DNA of 34,109 nucleotides from positions 1 through 34,109 of the forward strand of contig JAILRI010000019.1 in assembly GCA_024698555.1 (NCBI GenBank), written 5' to 3'. The DNA comes from Lachnospiraceae bacterium (GTDB lineage: Bacteria > Bacillota > Clostridia > Lachnospirales > Lachnospiraceae). The position numbers and the translations under genes were made by a program. Within the stretch, counting starts at the first letter, position 1. The number at the start of each line of letters is the position of its first letter. Below, piece by piece: positions 25,534-34,049 of this stretch. The notes beneath the pieces were generated by a model, which was given only the letters and a program-made list of their open reading frames with translations, was not told the DNA's origin and did no database searches.

Positions 25534-26514
25534 TCAGACTGTCCCGGAATCAAACACATCCTGCGGATAATGATAAACCCTGTCTGAAAGAACGTCCATT
25601 GCTGACAGCGTGGTATGATTGATCTCGTTAACCATCCGGCTTAGGCCGGAAGCTTCTATTTTCCCGTTATCAGGAAGGATTATCACCTCGTGGACAGAGC
25701 TCGGAAGAATAAAGAATTCGGTTCCGAGTTTTCTGTATATACGCTCGAGCAGTCCCTCATAGGCTATACATGCCGCCCCGTCTATACCGTCGGTATTGGT
25801 CAGCACATAAAGCATGGAAATATCGTCGGCAAGCTCATAGCCGCACAATATACCATCCTGTTTGCTTTCGAGGATATTCTCAATACCGGGATCTGACATT
25901 CTGTTTTCAAGCAGCGCGGTCAGATTCGAGGTATTCAGCGTAAATACCTTCGGAGGAAAGAGCCGGGTCGAATTTACGCGAGCCAGTTCATACAGCTCCT
26001 CAGCGTTTGTATTCCATTTTTCCATGAGGGAATTATCGATCCTGACGGAAGAGATCCCGTCACCTTTGTGTTCGATCAAACACGCAAAGATAAGTGCCAA
26101 GTCGCCCTTTTGTATGTAAGGGAGGCTTTTGAGCAGTTCCAGATTGAGACTGAAATTGACCAGTTTGAAGAATATCCGTTCCTTCAGCTTTTCAAAGCTG
26201 AAATCATCAAACGTACTGACATCCAGACGATCCTTGTTCTCAAGGAAAACATTCAGAACATCTCCGGATATATCGGAAATGTCCCTGCCTTTTTGATATT
26301 CATGATAATAGGAGTCCAGAAAGATATTCGGAGCCGACACTGCGCCTCGTTCCCGAATAGTCAGAGCGGTAAGTTCCACTGAATTGTTCTTCAGAACCAT
26401 GTTGTGGGTGATCTCGTAATCACCGTTCAGCCTGCTTTTTACAAGTTCTGTCACGTTCTTTTCCAGGGCGTTTAAAAACAGCCCGTATTCTATGTTATCA
26501 TCATGTGTATTCAT
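25534..26514 (-). CDS. DUF5688 family protein
   Basis: This 326-residue soluble protein has no signal peptide or membrane segment. It matches the DUF5688 family known from Lachnospiraceae: an N-terminal VLKNNSVELTALTI block, then PNIFLDSYYHEYQKGRDI, and a C-terminal block with YVLTNTDGIDGAACIAYEG, FFILPSSVHEVIILPD and the Asn in VNEINHT. The function is unknown; no catalytic motif is seen. AGGAG stands 5 nt before ATG. It is a monocistronic gene with a clear promoter and is convergent with upp. Confidence 0.8.
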   Translation of the reverse strand: MNTHDDNIEYGLFLNALEKNVTELVKSRLNGDYEITHNMVLKNNSVELTALTIRERGAVSAPNIFLDSYYHEYQKGRDISDISGDVLNVFLENKDRLDVSTFDDFSFEKLKERIFFKLVNFSLNLELLKSLPYIQKGDLALIFACLIEHKGDGISSVRIDNSLMEKWNTNAEELYELARVNSTRLFPPKVFTLNTSNLTALLENRMSDPGIENILESKQDGILCGYELADDISMLYVLTNTDGIDGAACIAYEGLLERIYRKLGTEFFILPSSVHEVIILPDNGKIEASGLSRMVNEINHTTLSAMDVLSDRVYHYPQDVFDSGTV

Positions 26515-26567
26515 ACGATCTCCTGTTCAGGAAAAGAAAAAACACACCGGATGATCCCGTGACAATA

Positions 26568-26596
26568 TTTATACCACCTGGTAAGAGAAAATGCAA
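26568..26596 (-). promoter_or_regulatory. Promoter of the DUF5688 gene
   Basis: On the minus strand TTGCAT (26596-26591) and TATAAA (26573-26568) have a 17-nt spacer, 54 nt before the ATG. Confidence 0.65.
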
Positions 26597-26681
26597 CTGT
26601 TTTTGTAACTATTCCGAATTTGCTGCCGGATCGGTATATCTGAAGTAAAAGCCTGCTTTTTTCCGCAAAGGGTGGTGACGT

Positions 26682-27185
26682 TTACAGTATCCCCATATTT
26701 TTAAGCCGTTCCATGGTCTGCGCGGCATCGGTGCTCAGCACACCGGTGCCGCCGCTGTTTTCCCATTCTCTGATATTCTTCTCATAATCGTCGATCAGAA
26801 TGCAGTCAGGACCCGTACAAAACATATATTTATCCCTTCTGAGCACCGCATTGATCACTATATCTTTACTGAGCAGCCGTCTTACCCATCTGGTCTTATC
26901 GGCGCCTGCAGAGACGATCCTTCTGTCCGGCTTGGGAACTCCGGTCAGGATCTCACAAGCGGAGCCGTATTTTCCATAAAGAGCCGCAAACATTTCTCCG
27001 GCTCCCGGCATAAGCTCCAGTCTGTCGTAGAAATTGCCTATCTCCCTGATCCTGTCCCACATGAGTTCTTCCTCAGGGCAGTTCATACCCTGCGCTACAG
27101 GCATAACGCCGCAGAGTTCCCTGACACCTCTTTCAAAATCGGCCAGAACTCCGTCCATATCCAGATAAATCTTCTTTACTGTCAC
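26682..27185 (-). CDS. 5'(3')-deoxyribonucleotidase-like HAD phosphatase
   Basis: This 167-residue protein belongs to the HAD superfamily, 5'-nucleotidase C (NT5C) type, which removes phosphate from nucleoside monophosphates. HAD motif I is YLDMDGVLADF (Asp9 nucleophile, Asp11 acid/base), motif II is the Thr of ILTGVPKP, and motif III/IV is CILIDDYEKNI. The start is GTG, with GAGG 7 nt upstream; no ATG is available nearby. It follows the secreted Ig-like protein gene by 44 nt on the same strand. A short CCGG-armed stem lies in that gap and may weaken read-through. The substrate has not been shown and cannot be read from the sequence. Confidence 0.82.
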   Translation of the reverse strand: MTVKKIYLDMDGVLADFERGVRELCGVMPVAQGMNCPEEELMWDRIREIGNFYDRLELMPGAGEMFAALYGKYGSACEILTGVPKPDRRIVSAGADKTRWVRRLLSKDIVINAVLRRDKYMFCTGPDCILIDDYEKNIREWENSGGTGVLSTDAAQTMERLKNMGIL

Positions 27186-27229
27186 CTTATTTCCTCTCTG
27201 TAAAAGCCGGATAAAATATGCTTACCGGA

Positions 27230-30200
27230 TCAATACCAGTCAGGCTTAGAGATACTCTCGTCAATATACGCCTTCTTGTCCGCGCCCACAGTGAAGCTCA
27301 CCTCTACCGATACTTCCTCGCCGTTCGTTTCACCTAGGTCTTTATATCTATATGTAGCGGTAAATGTATCGCCTATCTCGGCATTTATTATCCTTGCTCC
27401 GTCACCGCCTGCCGCGTTCATGGACAGACCGTTGTTGTTTATGCGGTATGAGCCTGTAGTGCTGTTGTAATCGGCATAAAGAGCATCCTTGTTCTCCTGA
27501 TATGCGGATAGTTCAATGATTATATCCTCATTTTTGATCTTCTTTGTCTTTCCGTAATTATCTGTTCCCCTCTTATAACCGCTGCCTGAGCTTCTCAGCG
27601 CCTCTATCAGGAATCCGGCCGTGATCACGCCGTTTTCAGCGCTGATGTAGGCCTTTTTCTTCGAGGTACTGATCCATTTTACATGTTTGGAAGAGGTGGT
27701 GGCGGTATTCAGCTTTTCCAGCTTACGGTTGAAATTACCGACTTCTTTGGTGATAGAGGCGGAACCCGCAGTCATATCCAGGTCTATCGCGCCTCCGGAA
27801 AGACTGCAGACCCTGGCCTCGATCTGAACCTCAAGGAGCCTGTCGGGATGGGTTCCGTCAGGTTTTGTCGCGGAATAATCAAGGAATGTATCATAAGTAC
27901 CGGGCAATCCGGTGGATACAGCATAGTTCGGGTACCAGTTAAAAGCAGAGTCTCCCCGGTCGTAATAATTTATAGCTGCCACAGAAACGGTATTGACAGT
28001 CATTTCAGGAATATAATATTTTACATATCTGTTGGGCACCTTCACTTCTGTTCCGTCGCTTAAACCGCCATACACCGTAAATTCGGATTCATCGCTGCTG
28101 TCCGCGTTTTTCAATGTATAGCTGTTTTTGCATTTGAGGGTAAAGCTGCTGAATGCGGTCACGTCAAGCAGGCCTAAGGGTATTTTTTTCCTGCTGCCGT
28201 TGACCTCTTTCCCGTCCGCGTCAAAAAGAGCAAACTCAATGTATGTGGTATCACTCCGCGAAACGGCGTTATCCTTTACGGTAACTGCGAAATAAGATAC
28301 TTTTGAAGCATTGTTGGGAGCTATACTGATCAGGGAAGCATCATAGTCCGTGACTTTTACAGTGCAACCCGTCGGACGGGATTCACAGATATATTTGTCC
28401 CCGTACTGATCGTTGTACGACAGATAGCTGTTATCATCATCCTTGTATGTATATATCCTGTAACTGCATCCATTTAGCGCGTAAGGCGCGACCACTGCCA
28501 CCATCTCACGAACTTCCACAGGTTTCCTCTTCTGTCTTACCTCCATCATGAGGCCTTCATTATGTCCGTTATTAAGGACAGTAGCTGACAGATAAACGGG
28601 GACGGAAACAATCTCGGTTGCCCCAAGGTTTGTGGGCGTATATAACAGCTTCGCGGTTCCGTCGTTGTTCTCGACCAGCTTCAGTCCTTTGCCCGAAAGT
28701 CTGACAGCTCCGGCCAGATCGCTGAATTCGGTAACAGGTTCACCTTCTGCATCGAAAGCCTCAAAATCCAGAACATACGCATCCGAATCCCCTGCGTCCG
28801 ATGCCAGTTCCGTAATAATATCACCGCAGGGAAGGATACGGAAGATATCCAGAACCTGTCCGCCCGCCAGTTTCAGGGTATATGAAGTATCGCCTCCGGT
28901 CTTCGAGGATATGAACCGTACGGATACCTTTCCGCCGTTTTTGGCGTAAAACCCGGGTGTTACCACCGCATACGCGTATTCCTCTCCTTCAATGATCACA
29001 CAGCTGCCGTCATATGAAATACCGGCGGTCAGCTGATCCAGACTCGTCACAGTCAGATTGTCAGCCTGAGTCTTACTGTAAGGCATGTCAAATCCAAGTG
29101 AATCCAGCAGCTTAAAATATATACCGTACTCACCTTTCTTAAAGTTTGCGGGAACCTTTTTGACGATTTTCTTTGTCTCAAGCTCCACTATGCCCATCAC
29201 CTCGACCTTATCGACAAAACGGGTGAAGCCTGCGGTAAACTGCGCGTTCGCGGTTACAACATTGCCCGCGGTGCCTGTATGCACTCCTGTAAGCACCACC
29301 GTCCGGCCAAACTGCAGGCCGTCGCCGGCGGCATCTTTAAATTCAAGTATTCCCCTGTTCCTGTCCTCTCCGGCCAGTATGCCGAATGACGAAGTCCATG
29401 ATACCGAAAAACGTTTGCGAGCCGATTCGCCATATTGATTCAGTATATCATAGTGAACATATACCGATTTGCGGTCATCGCTCATGAGCGCACTCTGTCC
29501 GTTTTCAGCTATAACTATTTCTTCCGCGCGTTCATCCTGTGCCTCAAAAGAAGCCGAATGCACACCGTCTGATACCGTATACGCAGCTTCACTTATGCGG
29601 CCCGCAAGTGTCAGAGTAGCCGAATCTCCATCCTTTGACGCGGAGATCTCACTTATTTCCACTTCTGTGTTTCCCCTCTTTACGGAAAAAGGAGTTTCTG
29701 AAGTGAATCCATCCCCGGTAACCTTAATTGTATATACCCCTGCAGGCTCCGCCGAAAAAGCGGGCTTGGGGGCTTTAGTCTTTATCACGATCTGAGCCGA
29801 AGCGGTAGTTCCGGGCTTCTTCTCACTTTGGAAGGCCTCACCTGTCAGGGTATATTCGCTCTCGGCATTGAATTTTATGGTCCACAGGCGGTTCCCGGTG
29901 CTTTTAGCCAGCTTGTCGGTTACGTCCTTGCCCTTTGCGTTCGTGATCACGAGCCTTCTCAGATCGGTATCCATTTTTACGCCGTCCCTGCTTCGAGGCA
30001 GGGACAGTTCATACTCCACTCCCGTTTCAAATACCTTTTCAGAGATATCTCCCGAAAAATCACGACCGAAATAAACCTCCCGGGCATGCTTTTTCACCAC
30101 GATCCGCACATCTGTCTTAAATGAATCACAGGTAAGGGTGATCGTGGCCGAGCCCATGCCGGAAGCAGTTACTTTTCTGACTGAATCATCGCAGAGCGCG

Positions 30201-30451
30201 ACCGAATCATCGGATGAAACGGCAGTCACTTTCAGCTTCTTTGCCTGTTTCCTGGTTATGCCCAGCAATTTCGCGTACCTGATGCTGTCTTTGGATTTTG
30301 TTTTTCCCTGATCCGAGTCCATACCACCGGTACTTAAGTACAGTACCTTCTTCTCCACGGGTTTTATATCTGTACCCGCATTGGCTGTCCTGTTACCTGT
30401 CATCAGTATTATCAATATCATTAACGCAACTATGCTTATAATTTTTTTCAT
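27230..30451 (-). CDS. Large secreted protein with Ig-like (BIG2-type) repeats
   Basis: This 1073-residue protein starts with a Sec signal peptide (MKK, hydrophobic core, probable cleavage after ANA at residue 25). The start at 30451 is chosen because the signal begins there; a more upstream ATG at 30472 would add a polar stretch. Residues about 40-125 look like a bacterial Ig-like domain 2 (VTAVSSDDSVALCDDS, ASGMGSATITLTC). The rest is a string of beta-rich segments with Gly, Asp and Thr, probably further Ig-like folds, including one near residues 200-290 with the VKVTGDGF-type pattern. No LPXTG motif, SLH domain, choline-binding repeat or C-terminal membrane helix is seen, so attachment is unexplained. 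Adhesin or surface structural protein is the likeliest role. Confidence 0.75.
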   Translation of the reverse strand: MKKIISIVALMILIILMTGNRTANAGTDIKPVEKKVLYLSTGGMDSDQGKTKSKDSIRYAKLLGITRKQAKKLKVTAVSSDDSVALCDDSVRKVTASGMGSATITLTCDSFKTDVRIVVKKHAREVYFGRDFSGDISEKVFETGVEYELSLPRSRDGVKMDTDLRRLVITNAKGKDVTDKLAKSTGNRLWTIKFNAESEYTLTGEAFQSEKKPGTTASAQIVIKTKAPKPAFSAEPAGVYTIKVTGDGFTSETPFSVKRGNTEVEISEISASKDGDSATLTLAGRISEAAYTVSDGVHSASFEAQDERAEEIVIAENGQSALMSDDRKSVYVHYDILNQYGESARKRFSVSWTSSFGILAGEDRNRGILEFKDAAGDGLQFGRTVVLTGVHTGTAGNVVTANAQFTAGFTRFVDKVEVMGIVELETKKIVKKVPANFKKGEYGIYFKLLDSLGFDMPYSKTQADNLTVTSLDQLTAGISYDGSCVIIEGEEYAYAVVTPGFYAKNGGKVSVRFISSKTGGDTSYTLKLAGGQVLDIFRILPCGDIITELASDAGDSDAYVLDFEAFDAEGEPVTEFSDLAGAVRLSGKGLKLVENNDGTAKLLYTPTNLGATEIVSVPVYLSATVLNNGHNEGLMMEVRQKRKPVEVREMVAVVAPYALNGCSYRIYTYKDDDNSYLSYNDQYGDKYICESRPTGCTVKVTDYDASLISIAPNNASKVSYFAVTVKDNAVSRSDTTYIEFALFDADGKEVNGSRKKIPLGLLDVTAFSSFTLKCKNSYTLKNADSSDESEFTVYGGLSDGTEVKVPNRYVKYYIPEMTVNTVSVAAINYYDRGDSAFNWYPNYAVSTGLPGTYDTFLDYSATKPDGTHPDRLLEVQIEARVCSLSGGAIDLDMTAGSASITKEVGNFNRKLEKLNTATTSSKHVKWISTSKKKAYISAENGVITAGFLIEALRSSGSGYKRGTDNYGKTKKIKNEDIIIELSAYQENKDALYADYNSTTGSYRINNNGLSMNAAGGDGARIINAEIGDTFTATYRYKDLGETNGEEVSVEVSFTVGADKKAYIDESISKPDWY

Positions 30452-30513
30452 GATATCCGCAGATCCTTCCATATACTCATTCGGGAATCATTCTCTTCCT
30501 GTCCCGATATAGA

Positions 30514-30542
30514 ATGATAGCATGAAAGAGAAAAAATGTAAA
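30514..30542 (-). promoter_or_regulatory. Promoter of the secreted Ig-like protein gene
   Basis: On the minus strand TTTACA (30542-30537) and TATCAT (30519-30514) have a 17-nt spacer. It stands back to back with the promoter at 30548-30576. Confidence 0.65.
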
Positions 30543-30547
30543 CATTT

Positions 30548-30576
30548 TTGCCGTTCCCTCCAAAACGTGGTATAGT
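30548..30576 (+). promoter_or_regulatory. Promoter before hairpin copy 4 and the membrane protein gene
   Basis: TTGCCG (30548-30553) and TATAGT (30571-30576) have a 17-nt spacer. The transcript would begin at about 30583 and open with TGCTTATCGCAC and a 14-bp hairpin. Confidence 0.65.
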
Positions 30577-30586
30577 GATATGTGAC

Positions 30587-30640
30587 TGCTTATCGCACAA
30601 AAATCAACTCATGAAGACTTAAAGCTGTCTTCATGAGTTG
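30587..30640 (+). repeat. Leader TTATCGCA plus hairpin, copy 4
   Basis: TGCTTATCGCA (30587-30597) equals the leader of copy 1, and TTATCGCACAAAAA is shared with 10911-10924. It is followed by a perfect 14-bp stem, CAACTCATGAAGAC (30605-30618) with GTCTTCATGAGTTG (30627-30640), and an 8-nt loop. The stem sequence is unrelated to the other hairpins. No T-run follows, so it is not an ordinary terminator. It would lie in the 5' untranslated region of the gene at 30664. Confidence 0.65.
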
Positions 30641-30663
30641 GCACAGTAAACTTATATTCTTTT

Positions 30664-31524
30664 ATGAGGTATACAGATACAGTGAAAAAGAAACTATTTC
30701 CAATAACTGCATTTATCATCGCAGAATCGGCAATATATGCAGGTTTTCTTTACATGGAGCTTACGGGCCGTTATGACCCGGGTACAGGATTAAAATACGC
30801 GTCTATCGCATTGTGCGCGTTTTTTGCCATAATCAACGCGATCATACAGGTCTGCAGGGTCTCTGGCCGTAATTCTTCGGTAAACTCAGCAGACGGTTCT
30901 TTGCTGGGTAAAAAGCTGTACCACCTGCCACAGCCACTGATAGCCGGCGCCATGATACTAACATTGCTTGCAGATACGTTTCTCCTGTTATTGGACGAAC
31001 ATCTGTCGGGGGTTTTATGCTTTATTGCGGTTCAGACTCTATACCTTTGGACTGTCCTGACCGTTTCTCTTCGTCCGCAGACCGCTTCCGGGCAGATTTT
31101 GAAAGCATTTTCAGTCAGGCTTGCAGCTCGTTTTATCATTGCCGCCATAATATATTTTGCTGCCGCAAGACCTGCCATGGGCGCGGGAGGACTGACAGCG
31201 GCAACTTCCTTTTATGCTGTATCCTTTATCGACAATATACTGATTCTGAGCATGGCTTTACGTTCTTTGGCAGAATCATATCCTCATCCTGCCCTGCTGC
31301 TTACCGGACTGATCCTTTTTGCGCTGTGTGATATAAACGTTGCTTTTTTTAATATGTCGTCATATATGGAAATACAGGATGGCATTCTATCCCGGTTGAT
31401 CAGTTTTTCAGATTACCTGATGTGGGCTTTCTACCTGCCCGGTCAGGTCCTCATAGTGCTTTCATGCGCGGGTGCCGCTTCCAAAAAGCTTGATTACGAT
31501 CATCAAACTACAGATATTTCTTAA
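30664..31524 (+). CDS. Polytopic membrane protein, possibly YhhN/TMEM86-like
   Basis: This 286-residue protein has about eight hydrophobic segments over its whole length. Blocks such as [23 protein letters not shown] and [18 protein letters not shown] recall the YhhN/TMEM86 family (lysoplasmalogenase-like), in which acidic residues end such helices; this is a weak, pattern-level match. The ATG at 30664 has no visible ribosome site: the upstream bases are ACTTATATTCTTTT. A strong hairpin stands 23 nt upstream. The last 17 nt overlap the 3' end of metK on the other strand, so the two genes converge without a terminator between them. Confidence 0.6.
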   Translation: MRYTDTVKKKLFPITAFIIAESAIYAGFLYMELTGRYDPGTGLKYASIALCAFFAIINAIIQVCRVSGRNSSVNSADGSLLGKKLYHLPQPLIAGAMILTLLADTFLLLLDEHLSGVLCFIAVQTLYLWTVLTVSLRPQTASGQILKAFSVRLAARFIIAAIIYFAAARPAMGAGGLTAATSFYAVSFIDNILILSMALRSLAESYPHPALLLTGLILFALCDINVAFFNMSSYMEIQDGILSRLISFSDYLMWAFYLPGQVLIVLSCAGAASKKLDYDHQTTDIS

Positions 31525-32734
31525 GGATTTCCGCCTTGTCAATCTTCTCCCATGGAAGGTCAAGGTCATTGCGTCCAAAATGACCGTAGCTCGCGGTCTG
31601 TTTGTAGATCGGACGGCGCAGGTCAAGCATCCTTATGATGCCGGCAGGCCTCAGATCGAAATTCTCGCGGATGATCTCAAGCAGTTTACCGTCGGAAAGC
31701 TTTCCTGTTCCAAAGGTATCGATATTGATCGATATCGGCGTGGCAACGCCGATAGCGTAAGAAAGCTGTATCTGGCACTTATCCGCCAAACCTGCCGCAA
31801 CTATGTTCTTGGCGACATAGCGTGCCGCATAGCATGCGGAACGGTCCACTTTGGTCGGATCCTTGCCGGAGAACGCTCCGCCGCCGTGAGGAGCGGAACC
31901 TCCATAGGTATCCACTATGATCTTGCGTCCGGTAAGACCGGAATCGCCGGCAGGACCTCCGATAACAAAGCGTCCGGTGGGATTGATATAGTATTTGGTG
32001 TCCTTATCTGTCATATTGTCCGGAACGACCGGATCGACAACATATTTTCTGATGTCCTCATGAATCTTTTCCTGTGTCACTTCAGGGCTGTGCTGGGTAG
32101 AAATGACTATTGCATCCAGTCTTGCAGGCTTGCCGTTTTCATCATATTCAACAGTGACCTGTGATTTGCCGTCGGGACGCAGGTATGCAAGAGTGCCGTC
32201 CTTTCTGACTTTCGCAAGCTGTTTGGTAAGCTTATGTGCCAGAGAGATGGCGTAAGGCATGTACTCATCCGTCTCATTGGTGGCATATCCGAACATCATG
32301 CCCTGATCACCTGCTCCCACATTATCGGGATCGGCTGACGCGTACTGTTTATTGGCCTCGGCTTCAGCTTCGAGAGTACTTCCCATGCTTACCTTTGTTT
32401 CCAGCGCTTTATTCACGCCCATGGCGATATCGCTCGACTGTTCATCAATAGCCACCAAAACACCGCACGAGTCGGCGCTGAAACCCAGATCGGCATCGTC
32501 ATAACCTATCTCGCGCACTGTTTCCCTGACTATTTTTTTAATGTCAACGTAACCCTTGGTCGTAATCTCTCCCATGACCAGCACCAGGCCTGTAGTACAT
32601 GCAGTTTCGCATGCCACGCGGCTTTCGGGATCCTGACGCAGCATCTCGTCAAGTACGGCATCAGATATCTGGTCACATACTTTGTCCGGATGTCCTTCTG
32701 TGACCGATTCTGAAGTAAATAAACGTCTTTCCAT
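31508..32734 (-). CDS. metK: S-adenosylmethionine synthetase
   Basis: MetK makes S-adenosylmethionine from methionine and ATP. The 408 residues fit the family. Signatures seen are [17 protein letters not shown] near the N-terminus, [28 protein letters not shown], and the phosphate loop [16 protein letters not shown]. The start is ATG 32734 with AAGGAG 7 nt upstream; the in-frame TTG at 32752 lies upstream of that site and is not supported. Expression is expected to be controlled by the SAM-I type riboswitch and terminator in the leader. The 3' end overlaps the convergent membrane protein gene. Confidence 0.97.
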   Translation of the reverse strand: MERRLFTSESVTEGHPDKVCDQISDAVLDEMLRQDPESRVACETACTTGLVLVMGEITTKGYVDIKKIVRETVREIGYDDADLGFSADSCGVLVAIDEQSSDIAMGVNKALETKVSMGSTLEAEAEANKQYASADPDNVGAGDQGMMFGYATNETDEYMPYAISLAHKLTKQLAKVRKDGTLAYLRPDGKSQVTVEYDENGKPARLDAIVISTQHSPEVTQEKIHEDIRKYVVDPVVPDNMTDKDTKYYINPTGRFVIGGPAGDSGLTGRKIIVDTYGGSAPHGGGAFSGKDPTKVDRSACYAARYVAKNIVAAGLADKCQIQLSYAIGVATPISINIDTFGTGKLSDGKLLEIIRENFDLRPAGIIRMLDLRRPIYKQTASYGHFGRNDLDLPWEKIDKAEILKKYL

Positions 32735-32771
32735 GATTGATTCTCCTTTCAAAAAAATGTCTTAATAATGC

Positions 32772-32797
32772 AAAACCGTCCGGCAAGCCCCGAACGG
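32772..32797 (-). terminator. Intrinsic terminator in the metK leader
   Basis: On the minus strand CCGTTCGG (32797-32790) pairs with CCGGACGG (32783-32776) over 8 bp, with a 6-nt loop and a following TTTTG. It lies 28 nt after the riboswitch P1 stem and 38 nt before metK, as expected for a transcriptional OFF switch. Confidence 0.75.
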
Positions 32798-32824
32798 ATT
32801 TGAAGACGAAGTGTATTCATAATC

Positions 32825-32929
32825 CTCTTATTGTTCGATCGCTCGCTCAACTTGGCACCTTCCGCTGAATATCAACGGGGTTGTCGTGGCTTCACAGAGT
32901 TTTTTACTCTCCGCCACTCTGAATAAGAG
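32825..32929 (-). promoter_or_regulatory. SAM-I type riboswitch of metK (divergent)
   Basis: On the minus strand P1 is CTCTTATT (32929-32922) with AATAAGAG (32832-32825), a perfect 8-bp stem. Core elements follow in SAM-I order: CAGAGTGGCGGAG, GTGAAGCCAC with GACAACC (GGCAACC in the consensus), a P3 stem CCGTTGA/TCAGCGG and AAGGTGCCAA. The P2 end is AGAGT-AAAAA-ACTCT, where the consensus carries a GGGA..GGCCC segment that makes a pseudoknot. Assignment as SAM-I is well supported by order and gene context; ligand response is not certain because of these changes. Confidence 0.8.
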
Positions 32930-32938
32930 TTTAAGGAA

Positions 32939-32967
32939 AGAATATACCTATGTGTATCATTTGTCAA
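32939..32967 (-). promoter_or_regulatory. metK promoter
   Basis: On the minus strand TTGACA (32967-32962) and TATTCT (32944-32939) have a 17-nt spacer. The transcript would begin just before the riboswitch P1 stem. Confidence 0.7.
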
Positions 32968-33034
32968 GCGGATATTTGTACGCCACCGGATCATATTGCC
33001 GAAAGGCAGCATTTTATTGTCTGCGACAGCTTTT

Positions 33035-33063
33035 TTGACTATTGCAGAAAGATGATTTATACT
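33035..33063 (+). promoter_or_regulatory. Promoter of the metallo-beta-lactamase fold gene
   Basis: TTGACT (33035-33040) and TATACT (33058-33063) have a 17-nt spacer, each one base off consensus. The leader is about 80 nt. Confidence 0.75.
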
Positions 33064-33148
33064 ATGTATAAAGGCAATAGTGATGGCACATGAAATATTT
33101 TGTATTAAATAAACAACCGCATAAAAGGCGTAAAAGGATGGTAATCAT

Positions 33149-33829
33149 ATGGCTGAAACAATTATGATCAATAATAATACCTGGAGAATTGAAGACGGAA
33201 TGGTACGTTTTTTTGTCCTGGAGGGTGAGGAAAAGGCTTTGCTCATAGACAGCGGCATGAATACGCCCGATGCGGCGGAGCTTGCCAAAGCAGTCACAAA
33301 AAAGCCGCTCGAAATGCTCTATACTCATGCCGACCGCGACCATATTTCGGGAAACGCAGCGTTTGAAAAGTGCTATATGAGCCCCGCCGAAGAAGAAAAC
33401 TTCCGGGAAGCCGGCGGAACAGGCACGATCATTCCTATCGGCGAAGGTGACATCATTGATCTCGGAAACAGAAAGCTCGAGATCATTGATATCCCGGGAC
33501 ATACCCCCGGAAGTGTTGCGATACTTGATATCGGACACAGGGCGCTTATCGCCGGAGATTCCGTCCAGGACGGCAACATCTTCATGTTCGGAAAGTTCAG
33601 GGATCTCGGCAGTTACATAGAAAGCATGGAAAAACTTCTCAGCTTAAAAGATCGTTTTGATGAGGTTTATCCTTCACACGGCACATTTCCGGTACAGCCC
33701 GGCCTCATCGACAAACTCATCGATGGCGCTCATCAGATCGCAGACGGCCTTAGCGAAGGCAAGCCGGTAGATATCTTCGGGCATCAGGTGATGCTGCACA
33801 AATTCAACTACGCCGGTTTTTTGTGCTGA
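33149..33829 (+). CDS. Metallo-beta-lactamase fold hydrolase
   Basis: This 226-residue soluble protein has the MBL fold: DSGMNTP near residue 34, the metal motif THADRDH (His60, Asp62, Asp64, His65), IPGHTPGS (His118), AGDSVQ (Asp137) and YPSHGTF (His177). In the canonical HxHxDH motif the second His is replaced by Asp62, so the first zinc site is altered. The group includes glyoxalase II-like hydrolases, RNases and many enzymes without an assigned substrate; none can be chosen here. AAGGATGG stands before ATG. It is a single-gene unit, divergent from metK, with no clear terminator downstream. Confidence 0.9.
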   Translation: MAETIMINNNTWRIEDGMVRFFVLEGEEKALLIDSGMNTPDAAELAKAVTKKPLEMLYTHADRDHISGNAAFEKCYMSPAEEENFREAGGTGTIIPIGEGDIIDLGNRKLEIIDIPGHTPGSVAILDIGHRALIAGDSVQDGNIFMFGKFRDLGSYIESMEKLLSLKDRFDEVYPSHGTFPVQPGLIDKLIDGAHQIADGLSEGKPVDIFGHQVMLHKFNYAGFLC

Positions 33830-33840
33830 GTCCGCATAGC

Positions 33841-33960
33841 TCTTAGTGTTTGTTTTCTTTTAAAAAACATTTTGTCTCCCTGGTTTACAACGAAATCTAC
33901 TTCCAACTGCTTTCTGATCTTCTTACCGTTTGCATCCTTGGTATCCCTAAAGTCGTATAA
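33841..33960 (-). pseudogene. Remnant of an AAA/DUF4143-type ATPase gene
   Basis: On the minus strand the frame reads LYDFRDTKDANGKKIRKQLE and continues VDFVVNQGDKMFF. The block GKKIRKQLEVDFVVNQG is typical of the C-terminal region of archaeal-type AAA ATPases with a DUF4143-like end that are common, and often mobile, in Clostridia. A stop codon lies in frame just upstream, and after DKMFF the sequence no longer fits the family. No start, ribosome site or ATPase domain is present, so this is a short eroded fragment. The family identification comes from recall of the motif, not a search. Confidence 0.55.
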
Positions 33961-34049
33961 TAGTTACTCAAAACCTTTTTTGACTCAGAATAGGCCGGGC
34001 AGATTCCAAGAAAACTTTTGATTTTCCGCAGTTTTTCTGCAATTTGGTG

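Noticed and set aside
32735-32752. TTG start of MetK at 32752
   Set aside because: The ribosome site AAGGAG lies downstream of this codon and fits ATG 32734.
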